From positions 682,001 to 746,000 of the forward strand of contig OY729430.1 in the NCBI GenBank assembly GCA_963422415.1: DNA of 64,000 nucleotides. The letters run 5' to 3'. Shown piece after piece: positions 43,573-52,450 of this stretch (within the stretch, counting starts at the first letter, position 1; each line of letters begins with the position of its first letter). Source of the stretch: Bin34 sp963422415 (GTDB lineage: Bacteria > Chloroflexota > Anaerolineae > Caldilineales > Caldilineaceae). The notes beneath the pieces are model-generated. The model was not told the origin of the DNA, made no database searches, and saw only the letters and a program-made list of their open reading frames with translations. A program made the translations under genes and the position numbers.

Positions 43573-44832
43573 TTACGGGGTTGCCTGTCGAAAAGGCACG
43601 CTGGTCCTGTATGTGAGCGTGCGCCAGAGCCATTCCAAAGGGCCGAACCGGAACCGTGCCAACCACCAAGGCGAAATCCAGAGTTGAAACAGCCAGATGG
43701 CCAGCACAATGCCCATCTGGCCCGCGCGATTCACCTGCGCGTACAGCCCCAGCCCGTAGCCATAAAAGATGAATCCGCAGATGAGCGAGTGCAGGATGTA
43801 ATGGGTAAAGGCCATGCGACCCACGGCAGTCAGGCGCGCTCTCAGGCTCGGCAGCCACTCGCGTCGCTCTGCCAGCATCACGGCGCCGATGTATCCCGCG
43901 CTCACCAGCAGACTGCCCCAGTAGTTGTATAAATAGCCAAGACCGAAGGAGACATGGTAAAAGTCCCAGCCCCGGTGCATCTTGTCCCAGAGGCCGCCGG
44001 CCACTGTCAGCCAGCCGCATCCCATCCCCAAGAGGGCCAGAGCGAGATAGAAGCGGTCCGACCGTTCCGCGGTCAACACGCCCCATTTCAAGGCTGCCAT
44101 CCCCATTAGCATCAGGCCGCCGGCTCGCCAAAAGGCCCATCCCCCAAAGAGGAAGAGGAAAAAGTCGCCGAACTCCCAAAATCTGTACTGTATCTGCCCT
44201 GCATAGGGTCCCTGAAAGATTTCGATGCTGTGCGCAATGTATTCCGGATCTCCGTGGAAGTCTCTTTCCAGCTCCCTTACCAACTCCTCTGACCCCTCAG
44301 GAACGCCGAGCATGATGAACATATGGACACTGAGGAGGATCAGACCCAACGCCAACAGCATGGCCGGGGGATGTCTGCGGACGAGGAACGCGCCCATGCC
44401 GGTCAAGGCATACACCATCAGAATGTCGCCGTCCCACAGGAGGAAGTAGTGCAGCAGGCCAAACAGCAACAACCAGAGGGACCGGAATAGGAACAGGGCT
44501 CCCGCGGGCCGTCCCCTTTCCTCCCGGCGTAAAGTCAGCAACAGGATGCCGGCCCCGTACAGAGGCGAGAACAGGGTCATGAATTTCTGATCGGCCACTA
44601 TGTGGGACAAGCTCCAGATCCACCGCTCCCCACCGACAAAGCTGCCATTCGCGGGATAGGCGGTGGGATTTTCAAGGACATAGGGGGCGGCAAAGAACGG
44701 GATGTTCATAATCAGAATGCCCAGCAGCGCAAATCCCCGCAAGGTGTCGATGCTCTGGATGCGCCGCCCTGTGGTTGCGACGAGTCGGGGTGGGGCGTGC
44801 GGTCCGCCACTGGTCTCTGCGTCGTGATTCAT
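43573..44832 (-). CDS. DUF418 domain membrane protein
   Basis: 419 aa from ATG 44832; the frame opens to 44967 without membrane character. GRRIQSIDTLRGFALLGILI starts the first helix, the usual opening of DUF418/YeiB-like acyltransferase-type proteins. About ten hydrophobic helices follow. The C-terminal DUF418 region includes GRMAFTHYILHSLICGFIFYG and FGPLEWLWRTLTY, a strongly conserved end. Function unknown; the fold resembles membrane acyltransferases (OafA, HGSNAT). Not in an evident operon; the remnant of a sulfatase gene lies upstream. Confidence 0.9.
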   Translation of the reverse strand: MNHDAETSGGPHAPPRLVATTGRRIQSIDTLRGFALLGILIMNIPFFAAPYVLENPTAYPANGSFVGGERWIWSLSHIVADQKFMTLFSPLYGAGILLLTLRREERGRPAGALFLFRSLWLLLFGLLHYFLLWDGDILMVYALTGMGAFLVRRHPPAMLLALGLILLSVHMFIMLGVPEGSEELVRELERDFHGDPEYIAHSIEIFQGPYAGQIQYRFWEFGDFFLFLFGGWAFWRAGGLMLMGMAALKWGVLTAERSDRFYLALALLGMGCGWLTVAGGLWDKMHRGWDFYHVSFGLGYLYNYWGSLLVSAGYIGAVMLAERREWLPSLRARLTAVGRMAFTHYILHSLICGFIFYGYGLGLYAQVNRAGQMGIVLAIWLFQLWISPWWLARFRFGPLEWLWRTLTYRTSVPFRQATP

Positions 44833-45149
44833 CTTGCATGCCACCTTGCATGGTCTTGATCCGTCAACGGAGAAGGCAAGTCTGCCCTGTCGCCGATGTC
44901 GAATCTCTGTGATCGTCCTTCCTTCTTGGTTTTCGCAGGTCTCCCCCCGTGCAGCATGAGACGCCATCTGGCTGCAGAAAGACCATGAAGTTCAATCCTG
45001 CTTTTTAGCCCCTCACAGATTGCTACAATCATGACAGGCACCTCAGAAAAAGATGATCCCGCGGGACTGCTGGAAGCGGTGTCCAATCTGTGCCTCGGGA
45101 TCCGAAAGCGGATTGTGGTCTTGACAGGCCGCCACGGTACTCCTGGCCC

Positions 45150-45490
45150 CCGATGACCCTGTACGTGGTGAAGTTCCTCCATTTCTCTCTGGGCAGAGCA
45201 GTTTCCCGGTGTCCCATCCGCCGTTCTGGGGGACACCGAATATCGGGGGCTTTCCCATGTTCCGTCCGTTCCCGTGGCCATCCTGATTTGAACAACGAGA
45301 TCGGGAATTCCGTTGGATTCCGCATACGGGTATTGCTTGAGGGACGTGGGCAGCCCATGGCATCCGCTCATTTCCTCGTGATCCGAGAAGAACACCACGA
45401 TTGCGTACCGGCCCGGTTCGATCCCAGCTGTGCCGTATTCGGTCTCTTGGATTTGCTCAAGGAGAACCGCAGTCAGGTTTGATTCGACAA
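45150..45490 (-). pseudogene. Sulfatase remnant (C-terminal half, 5' and 3' truncated)
   Basis: On the minus strand from about 45475 the frame reads LTAVLLEQIQETEYGTAG, RYAIVVFFSDHEEMSGCHG, LKQYPYAESNGIPDL. This matches the sulfatase region with consensus xVVFTSDHGDMxGxHGL, then KQxPYEESxRVP, which carries the metal-binding Asp-His. Past 45280 the frame loses family character, and similarity seems to continue in another frame (WRNFTTYRV near 45170). The 5' part, including the CxPxR site, is absent; it ends within 30 bp of the permease stop at 45517. It is not derived from the intact sulfatase at 27499, whose matching segment differs. The rest of 44833-45150 holds no gene. Confidence 0.6.
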
Positions 45491-45516
45491 TGCAGGGGTG
45501 GTCTAATGGGGACGCG

Positions 45517-46386
45517 TCACCCTTTGAGGCCTATCAACGCCACACCCGCGATGATATTGCGTTGGAACATGATAAAGACGCTGAGCAGAGGAATGCTGGC
45601 CAAGCTCGCGGCGGTCATGATCTTCTCCCATTCGGTGGTTGACTCGCCCCGGAAGAACGACAGTCCCACGGGCAGCGTGTAGTATTGCCGTTCACTGGCG
45701 ATGATGAGGGGCCAGAGGTAGGCGTTCCAGTTCCCGATGAAATTGAAGATGGCCAAGGCGGCCATGGCAGACTTGGTAAGCGGGATTCCAATCCGAATCC
45801 AGATGCCGACTTCGCTCATGCCATCCATGCGTGCGGCATCCAGCAGTTCGTTGGGGACCCCGTTGAAGAACTGGCGCATGAGGAACACTCCGGCTGCTGT
45901 GATCACCCCGGGGAATGCAATGCCCCAATATTGAGCCAATCCCATGTTCCAGTGGAAGCGTACGCTCATGTCGAACCACGGGATGATCAGCATCTCGGTG
46001 GGCACCATCAGAGTGGCCAGAATGCCGATGAAAATCAGGGTTTTGCCTGGAAACTCGAACTTGCACAAGGTGTATCCGACCAGAGAGTCGAACAGCACGA
46101 CGCAGCCAGTGGAGAATAGCGCGACCACCACGCTGTTGAAATACCAGCGCACGAAGTTGGAGGTGGCCAGAACCCTCTGATAATTGGCCAAGGTGGGCGA
46201 CTTGGGCCACCAGGAGAATTCCACCAGTTCTGGAGCCGGCTTGAAGCTGGTGATCAGCATCCATAGAAAGGGGGTGACCATTGCCACGGCCCCTGCCGCA
46301 AGCAGGAGATAGACCATCCCCTGTATGCCCTGTGTGCGCAAGGCGAGGGCAGGGGATGCGGTTGTCGTACGGTTGCGGGGCAGCAC
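45517..46386 (-). CDS. Carbohydrate ABC transporter permease, MalG-type
   Basis: 289 aa with six hydrophobic helices. LLLAAGAVAMVTPFLWMLITSFK is the first, and the family end-motif FQRNIIAGVALIGLKG is intact. The ATPase-docking EAA loop reads ELLDAARMDGMSEVGIWIRIGIPLTKSA (in two parts) near 185-210. Imports a sugar together with the permease encoded upstream (46459) and the binding protein at 47461. No ATPase gene in the operon; a shared MsiK/UgpC-type ATPase is likely. Gap to the first permease is 72 bp. Confidence 0.94.
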   Translation of the reverse strand: MLPRNRTTTASPALALRTQGIQGMVYLLLAAGAVAMVTPFLWMLITSFKPAPELVEFSWWPKSPTLANYQRVLATSNFVRWYFNSVVVALFSTGCVVLFDSLVGYTLCKFEFPGKTLIFIGILATLMVPTEMLIIPWFDMSVRFHWNMGLAQYWGIAFPGVITAAGVFLMRQFFNGVPNELLDAARMDGMSEVGIWIRIGIPLTKSAMAALAIFNFIGNWNAYLWPLIIASERQYYTLPVGLSFFRGESTTEWEKIMTAASLASIPLLSVFIMFQRNIIAGVALIGLKG

Positions 46387-46458
46387 GGTCGTCGCCGGGG
46401 GTCGTTACTATGGGCCTTGCGAGTATCTGCGTCTTCTGTGTCGGAGCGGGGACAGGGC

Positions 46459-47364
46459 CTAGTACTCGAATCGACGAGTCAGGAATCGCAGCTGCACCAC
46501 GGTAATCAGCAAGATGACAAAGAACAGGATCACGGTCAGGGCCGCCGCGTAGCCCATGTCATAGCTGGAGAATCCCTTCCGATACACTTCCAGCACCACC
46601 GTAGTCGTGCTCTTCAAAGGACCGCCTGTGCCTTGGGGACTCATGTTCTGCACCAAGGCAAAGAGGCGGAGGAAGGAGATGGTGGAAAGCACGGTCAGGT
46701 AGACGATGACCGGATTCAGCAAGGGCAGCGTGATGTGGCGGAACAGGTGCCAGCCACTGGATCCATCGATGCGGGCGGCCTCGTAGTACAGGAAGGGAAT
46801 CTGCTTGATGCCTGCCAAGTAGATGATGACGGAGTAGCCCAGAGTTTGCCAAACCGCGACGACCGTGATCGAGAGCAGAGCCTGTTGGGGGCTCTTGGTG
46901 AAGGGTTGTTCCGGAATGCGCAGGAGATCGAATAGCTGGGCCAGCAACCCGTTTTGGGGCAAGTACAGCCAGTTCCACACGAAGGCCACCGCCACCGCCG
47001 ATGTCACGTAGGGGGCGAAATAGGCCACCCGGAACAGTGTGGAAAGGGCCCGGATGCGATCCAGCAGCAAGGCGATGGCCAAGGCCAGAATCATCTGGGC
47101 TGGAACGCCGTAGGCCACATAACGCAGCGTGTTGGCAAAGGCCGCACGTACATCGCTGCGCGGCTTGAGCAGGTCGTGCCAAAGCGCAGCGTAGTTTTCA
47201 AGGCCCACCCAGGGTCCCGCTCCCTTGAAGGTGTTCCAGTCGCGGAATGCAATGTTGAAGGACAGGAGGGCAGGGTACCAGCGAATGACGACAAAGAACA
47301 CGAGGGCCACGCTGAGAAACGCGTAAGCCCACAGCACCTGTCTCTGGTGCAACGAGAGCTTCAT
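46459..47364 (-). CDS. Carbohydrate ABC transporter permease, MalF/UgpA-type
   Basis: 301 aa. LWAYAFLSVALVFFVVIRWYP is helix 1, then SFNIAFRDWNTFKGAGPWVGLENY, split in two, the typical periplasmic loop of this class. The EAA loop reads YYEAARIDGSSGWHLFRHIT near residues 188-207. Partner of the MalG-type permease downstream. A hairpin at 47396-47428 separates it from the binding-protein gene. Substrate unknown. Confidence 0.94.
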   Translation of the reverse strand: MKLSLHQRQVLWAYAFLSVALVFFVVIRWYPALLSFNIAFRDWNTFKGAGPWVGLENYAALWHDLLKPRSDVRAAFANTLRYVAYGVPAQMILALAIALLLDRIRALSTLFRVAYFAPYVTSAVAVAFVWNWLYLPQNGLLAQLFDLLRIPEQPFTKSPQQALLSITVVAVWQTLGYSVIIYLAGIKQIPFLYYEAARIDGSSGWHLFRHITLPLLNPVIVYLTVLSTISFLRLFALVQNMSPQGTGGPLKSTTTVVLEVYRKGFSSYDMGYAAALTVILFFVILLITVVQLRFLTRRFEY

Positions 47365-47395
47365 CGGTGGATGTTGGGTTGACTGCGATACGGCA

Positions 47396-47428
47396 AGATG
47401 GGCCGCAACCTGCGTATGCGGCCCATCT
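47396..47428 (-). terminator. Perfect 12-bp hairpin between binding-protein and permease genes
   Basis: AGATGGGCCGCA (47396-47407) and TGCGGCCCATCT (47417-47428) pair fully around a 9-base loop, 33 bp past the binding-protein stop. As in the operon at 29-33 kb, the position suits partial termination or 3' protection of the binding-protein message. Confidence 0.7.
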
Positions 47429-47460
47429 CTTGGGACAGGGAATCCTGCGTTGGGGTATGG

Positions 47461-48780
47461 CTACCGACTGTAATGGGAGTCCAGGATTTCCTGCACGGTT
47501 TCCGCGGCTACATCGAGAGCCACGAGGGGTTCTTCACCTCCCAGCACGACCATGTCGTACGCATCAATGAGAGCCTGGCGTTGATCTGATTCATTCACGA
47601 AAAAGGTCGCCCGAGCATAGGCCAGACCGGCCGCGAAGGCCCCCAAACGGGGATCTGCCAACAGCTCCGGATTGGACCCGGCCTTCAGACGGGCAGGCAG
47701 TTCCCCCACCATCTCTACCCAGAGGGCACCGGCTTCATCCGATGTAATGAATTGCAGGAACTTGACGGCGGCCTCCATGCGAGCGGGGTCGCTGGCCCCC
47801 TTCTGGGTAATGCCATGCGTCCAGTAGCTGCCGAAGGTGCTCTGCATCCCATTGTGCGAGGGCAGCTCGATCACGCCGAAATTCATGTCAGGGGCATTGT
47901 TGGCGATAGTGCCCAGACGGAAGGACCCGTCTATGTGGAAACAGGCGCGTGATGCCAGAAAGGCCTGTGTACTGCCGTCAAACAGATCGCGGTCTCCGGT
48001 CTCCATTTGGGTCTTGAAACTCAAGAGGTAGTTCCATGCCTGCTGTCCCTCTTCTGAATTCCAGTTCACGATCTGGCCGTCTTCGGCATAGGGATCGCCT
48101 CCAAATTGACGCACCAACACCTCACGGAACCAATGGTGGTCCTGGGCTGCCAGATCCACCACGAAGCCCTGCACTTCATAATCTCCGTTGTCTGCCCGCA
48201 CCGTGCAGGCGGCCGCCTGTGTGGCCAGATCCTCCAGGGTGGCAGGGGGAGCCTCGGGATCCAGGCCGGCTTTCGCCATCAGATCCTTGTTGTAGAACAG
48301 GGCCAAAGTCCGCACCGCGGTGGGCAAGGTGTAAAGAGTCCCGTCCACGAAACTGGCTTGCACCAGAGGACTGAACTCCGCGTCGACCATGGCCGCCGGG
48401 AAAGCCTCTTCAGGCAGAGGCACCAAGTATTCAGCATCCAGCCACACCGTCTGCCAACCATAGAACAGCGTGGCGATATCGGGCCCCACGCCGGCGGGCA
48501 CACTGGCCGCAATCTTGTCCCGGTACTCGGCATAGGGCACATCTGAATTGTGGATGACCTTGATGTTGGGATTCTCGGCCTCGAACATTTCGATGAGGCG
48601 ATTCATGGCCAAGACCCGGGCCTCGAAATTGTATTGCCAATATTCGATTTCGATGATCTCTGGCTCCGCCTCTGCCACGGGGGCCGAAGCGGCAGGCTCC
48701 GCAGGGGGAGCGCAGGCCACCAGTCCGAGCAAGACTATCAACACACTTCCAAAGTACAGCGCAACTTGCTTCATCTTCAC
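47461..48780 (-). CDS. Sugar-binding lipoprotein of an ABC transporter (SBP family 1)
   Basis: 439 aa. Signal peptide YFGSVLIVLLGLVAC with lipobox LVAC, then an acidic Ala/Pro/Glu linker. The mature part has IEYWQYNFEARVLAMNRLIEMF, PNIKVIHNSDVPYAEYRDKI and GPDIATLFYGWQTVWLD, the two-lobed SBP_bac_1 fold; GIYWTHGITQKG-like (SYWTHGITQKGASDPARMEA in part) and FLQFITSDEAGALWV are typical late motifs. It delivers a sugar or oligosaccharide to the MalF/MalG-type permeases downstream. ATG 48780 is preceded on the minus strand by AAGGAGACAGTAAGG. The amidohydrolase gene 58 bp upstream runs in the same direction. Confidence 0.93.
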   Translation of the reverse strand: MKMKQVALYFGSVLIVLLGLVACAPPAEPAASAPVAEAEPEIIEIEYWQYNFEARVLAMNRLIEMFEAENPNIKVIHNSDVPYAEYRDKIAASVPAGVGPDIATLFYGWQTVWLDAEYLVPLPEEAFPAAMVDAEFSPLVQASFVDGTLYTLPTAVRTLALFYNKDLMAKAGLDPEAPPATLEDLATQAAACTVRADNGDYEVQGFVVDLAAQDHHWFREVLVRQFGGDPYAEDGQIVNWNSEEGQQAWNYLLSFKTQMETGDRDLFDGSTQAFLASRACFHIDGSFRLGTIANNAPDMNFGVIELPSHNGMQSTFGSYWTHGITQKGASDPARMEAAVKFLQFITSDEAGALWVEMVGELPARLKAGSNPELLADPRLGAFAAGLAYARATFFVNESDQRQALIDAYDMVVLGGEEPLVALDVAAETVQEILDSHYSR

Positions 48781-48838
48781 CTTACTGTCTCCTTACGTGG
48801 CACGGATTTCCAAGGGCAAGCATAGAACTGGCTTCCCC

Positions 48839-49837
48839 TTATGCAATGTCAGGGGTCCGGTCGGGGTCGGGCAAGGGAATGTGCAACAGCCGGGCTGCAT
48901 TTCCTCCAAATATCATTTGCAGATGTTCATCCGGCAGGCCCAGATCGACGCAATCCCGGAATTGATCCTGCAGGTAGCGCCGGGCGAACCCCCGCGGAAA
49001 CCAGCTGGAGTCGGAACCAAAGATAATACGCGTGGGGCCCACAGTCTCGTAGAACTTGCGAAACAGGTACTTGATGGTCACGTCGCCCGGTACCCACCGA
49101 ATCCACTGCAAACTGCCGCTGGTGTCCACGCAGACATTGGGGCAGGCCCAGCACAACTGCAGGGTTTCCCGTTCCCAGGCGCAACCGAAATGGGGAATGA
49201 CAAATGTCACTTGGGGGAAATCCCGGGCAATGTCGTGCAGTTTGAAGGGATTGATGTTCTCGTGATAGGCAATGCCTCCGGGACCGCCCTGAATGCCGAA
49301 GTGGATCAGGACCGGAATTCCCATTTCCTGGCAAGCCTCCCACACTGGGTATAGCGCCTTGTCTTCTATGGGTCGGTTGATGCTGGGAGCCAGGAGCTTG
49401 TAGCCGCGCAATCCCAAGTCGCCTACTGCGCGACGCAATTCGGCAGCGGCATCAGCTCGAAAGGGATCATGGTGCGCAAATCCAATGAAGCGCTCCGGGA
49501 ACCGCGCGCATATGTGGGCCAGGTTGTCATTGCCCCCGCCCGTTACGAAACCGAGGGCATGAATGCCGTTTGCCGCCAGCTCCTGTTGCCAGCGTTTGGC
49601 TTGAACGGCGTCGCCCGGATGGTCTGCAGCCGATTCCGGCACGGGAAAGTCCCACATGCGACGCCATTGCGCACTGTAGGGCCGGGACATCTCTTGTACA
49701 ACGCGCCGCTTGTCCTCGTTGGCTGCGGATTTTGCGGCTGGGCTGCCTGCCATATCACCAAACCAAGGCAACTGCGAAGGAAAATGCACATGAAAGTCGA
49801 CAATGTGAATGCCGTGATACACGATCTTTCCACCCAA
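48839..49837 (-). CDS. Amidohydrolase 2 family TIM-barrel hydrolase/decarboxylase
   Basis: 332 aa. IVDFHVHFPS with His16 and His18 is the N-terminal metal motif. IPVLIHFGIQGG near residue 178, VIPHFGCAWERETL near 220, and IIFGSDSSWFPRGFARRYL near 277 give the remaining metal and catalytic residues (His, His, Asp). The family includes ACMSD, 4-hydroxyisophthalate decarboxylase and lactonase-like enzymes. Its place upstream of a sugar uptake operon fits a role in handling an imported compound, perhaps a sugar lactone. Signal peptide absent, so cytosolic. Confidence 0.88.
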   Translation of the reverse strand: MGGKIVYHGIHIVDFHVHFPSQLPWFGDMAGSPAAKSAANEDKRRVVQEMSRPYSAQWRRMWDFPVPESAADHPGDAVQAKRWQQELAANGIHALGFVTGGGNDNLAHICARFPERFIGFAHHDPFRADAAAELRRAVGDLGLRGYKLLAPSINRPIEDKALYPVWEACQEMGIPVLIHFGIQGGPGGIAYHENINPFKLHDIARDFPQVTFVIPHFGCAWERETLQLCWACPNVCVDTSGSLQWIRWVPGDVTIKYLFRKFYETVGPTRIIFGSDSSWFPRGFARRYLQDQFRDCVDLGLPDEHLQMIFGGNAARLLHIPLPDPDRTPDIA

Positions 49838-50029
49838 ATCTCAATCTCATCTCAAGCTGACGCGCTGCCTACATACTATAGCAACATATGCAACCATCCG
49901 AAGACGTTCTGGGCATGTGCCGATATGAGATCGAAAGGCTGCAAACTATCTCTTGGGATCGAACTAGGCGATCCCATGGAAGATGCCCGGATTGACCGGA
50001 TGAAGCCCATCGGTGTCCAATACGGAACC

Positions 50030-51812
50030 GGACGACGGCCTTTCAGACAGTGGACCGGCAGCCCCTGCCGCTGCAAGGCCTCCTTCCATATTGTTCCGCA
50101 CGCGCCGCGCGTGCGCGCGACAAAACAGAAGGCTTCATAGAGAAGGCCCTGTTTCTCCCGGAGGTTTTCGACCCAAGCGATCAGTTCCAGCAGAGCCTGT
50201 TTCCCAGAGCCAAAGCGCCGCAGTTCCGGCATAGGTCCATGAAACAGACTGCGGTAGCCTTGCGCGTGTCCCAACCGCCATCCAAATCGTCCACTTCCAT
50301 GTCCTGCAGCACGGACACCACCGTCTTGAGGATCTCCTCCGGAGGTCCGATAGTTGATCCGCAACCGAAAACTGCGGCCCCTGACCCGGATATCGCAGCG
50401 GCTCAAGACCAATTGCCGGTCGTAAATGCGCTGGTGGGCGTCGCCCACCAGAAACAGGCGATTGGTCTCGGACGAGTCCTCCCCGCCGCGGGCCAGAGCA
50501 TGGATCAGGCGAAAGGCCTCCTGTCCGAAATCCTGCGCTTCGTCCACCACCACGGAAACGTAGGGCAGCGACGCGGAACGCGTGGCAATGATTTGGCGCA
50601 CGGTTCGATAGGCATCTTCTTTCTCTATCCACCCCGCGAGTCTGAGCTGCGCCCGGTAGGTCTCGAACACCAGCCAGATCCGCGCGCGCTGCGGGCGGGA
50701 CAGGGGCGTGCCACGGCCTGTCCACGGGACTGAGAAGTCCTGAGACTGCAACGCCTGTTTCCACGGCTCCCGCAACCTTTCGTCTTCGGATTTGTACACA
50801 ATGGTCTGGGGAAATTCTGCTGGCGCAGGAAACGATATACCCAGCTGTCCAGATGAATCACTTCCAGACATTGCAACTTGGCCTCGTCTGCAATCAGGGC
50901 TCTCAGATTTTGTTTCAAATCTGCCACCAACTTGGCGGTGAAGGTAAGAAACAGAATCCGATCTCGCTTCTTTACCACCTGATGGGACACCAGCCACTTG
51001 GCGCGATGCATGGTGCCGGTGCCCGCGCCGCCCAATACCCGTACCGGTCCGTTCCAGACACAATCCACCAGTCTGCGCTGCGAGAGATGCAGAAAGATGC
51101 ACCATTTTTTTGGGGCGCGTCCAGCATCCGCTTCAGCTCCGCCTCGTCCTCCACAACCCAGAACTGGGCTTGCGTGCTGGGCCGTCTCAAGGCCGCGTCT
51201 AGGTTCTAGGGGTCGAATGTCTTCTCTTCCCGTTCCTCCTCTTCCTGCGACAGGGCAAGCTCGTCCAAGGTCTCCGCAAAGGAATATCCCGCCAGCAGCA
51301 TGGTCATGGCGTCTTGCGCTTCCGGGGCAAACTAATCCTTTACCTGATCCCATTCCGTCTCTTTCCGTACGGAGCGTGCCACGGGGATCAGAGTTTCGGG
51401 AATGCCCAGATGCCGCAGCTGCCGATCCCGCAATCTGGCCAAAGGACCCGCCTCCTGCGGCGCCTCACTGACAGATTCGGTCTCAATCTGTGCCTCGAAT
51501 ATCTGGAGCGTGCCGGAACTCGGATTGACTTCACAACGATAGCGCCGCGCCCATGCATAGGCAGCATCGTGATTGTCCACATGCAACAACACCACGGAGC
51601 TGTTCTCGACTCCCTGGACCATAATGCCCCGTACTGGCGATCAATGCGCATGGAATACAGATTCCGGGTTCCCTGAATCCGCTCCCGGTGCTGGCCGAGG
51701 GCATTGGGATTCTGGTGGAACCGGGTGATAAACCCCTGTATCTTGGTCTGAACATGACGGGCAGCCGCCAGAGGCTGTCGAACACTGTCACTGACAGAAC
51801 TATATGCTGCAC
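50030..51812 (-). pseudogene. UvrD-like helicase with RelE-like N-terminus, heavily decayed
   Basis: Homology can be followed across three frames. Start ATG 51812 gives MQHIVLSVTVFDSL, then a shift to ARHVQTKIQGFITRFHQNP (a RelE-like segment). Another shift near 51620 gives LLHVDNHDAAYAWARRYRC. In-frame TAG codons fall at 51334-51332 and 51208-51206. A shift at the T7 run 51105-51111 leads to VRVLGGAGTGTMHRAKWLV, where Walker A has lost the Lys-Thr region. A shift near 50800 leads to KSEDERLREPWK, VVVDEAQDFGQEAFRLIHAL and RLFLVGDAHQRIY. Two compensating shifts lie near 50330 and 50260. The end near 50040 lacks helicase motifs V and VI. With two stops and at least five frameshifts it cannot be functional. 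Confidence 0.8.
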
Positions 51813-51835
51813 TGAATTGCCCTGTGCCCTTCCCC

Positions 51836-52105
51836 CTATTGCAGCGCGGACAGCAAATCGCCTCTGTCCATATCAATTTCTTCCACCGGGAACAGATTCC
51901 AATTTTCATCCCGTAGATCTTGGCGAAGCGAATCTGGCAAGTTTTGCAGGAGGACGCCGATCCTGCGATCCGGCCATGCCATTTCCAGCTGGGCCACCAC
52001 CCTGCCGTGCTGCAGCATATCTCAGCCCACTTCGGGGGCCGGGATCCCTGCCTGGCGGAGATGCAGGGCGATGGGCCGTGCACTCTGGTCAGATACCGCA
52101 GGGAT
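51836..52105 (-). pseudogene. Remnant of a gene once upstream of the UvrD-like helicase
   Basis: One minus-strand frame reads ARPIALHLRQAGIPAPEVG, a TGA, then HGRVVAQLEMAWPDRRIG and VLLQNLPDSLRQDLRDENWN before stopping at 51836, 24 bp before the helicase start. The A-W-P-x-x-x-I-x-V-L-L pattern resembles the Vsr/DUF559-like nuclease-fold tail of some large helicases. I infer that only the C-terminus of such a gene is left. Short and uncertain. Confidence 0.35.
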
Positions 52106-52427
52106 TCGTCCCATGCGTCTCGAGGGACGAAAACGGAGGGCGGAGCCAACGGGAATCCACGGGAGCGGTTACGGGATTTCCGCGGCTTCCGTGGATTTGG
52201 CCTTAGTCGCCTGTATGCTCTGGATTTTCCTGTCTTCTCTGACACGCCAACGGATCTTCGGGATCGAATCCGGTCATAGTGGCCTTCGCGGTTTCCGCAG
52301 CGAACCTCGTTGCAAAGCGTGATCATTCCACATGGCGCCACCATCATGCGACTCAGTTTCCTGCAGGGGCGTTGTCTTTGCGACGAGCATTCAGCCGGGT
52401 CCCTCAATCCCTTGTTTGTTCAGTAGT
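52106..52427. other. Intergenic region, no gene seen
   Basis: No recognisable protein on either strand. AATCCACGG (52154-52162) and CCGTGGATT (52189-52197) form a 9-bp inverted repeat with a 26-base loop. Position and composition give no function. Confidence 0.4.
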
Positions 52428-52433
52428 TATAAT
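52428..52433 (+). promoter_or_regulatory. TATAAT box of the Rpn-family gene
   Basis: A consensus TATAAT lies 18 bp before ATG 52451. No -35 at the usual spacing. If used, the leader would be about 10 bases, close to leaderless. Confidence 0.4.
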
Positions 52434-52450
52434 TCCAAGCATATAAGCGA

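Noticed and set aside
45021..45156. TGCTACAAT followed by a 41-codon plus-strand frame from ATG 45031
   Set aside because: The frame has no ribosome binding site, would begin upstream of the expected transcription start and lies opposite the degraded end of the sulfatase remnant; too weak to call a gene.
45090..45482. 130-codon plus-strand frame
   Set aside because: It is antisense to the sulfatase remnant, whose protein signature on the minus strand is clear.
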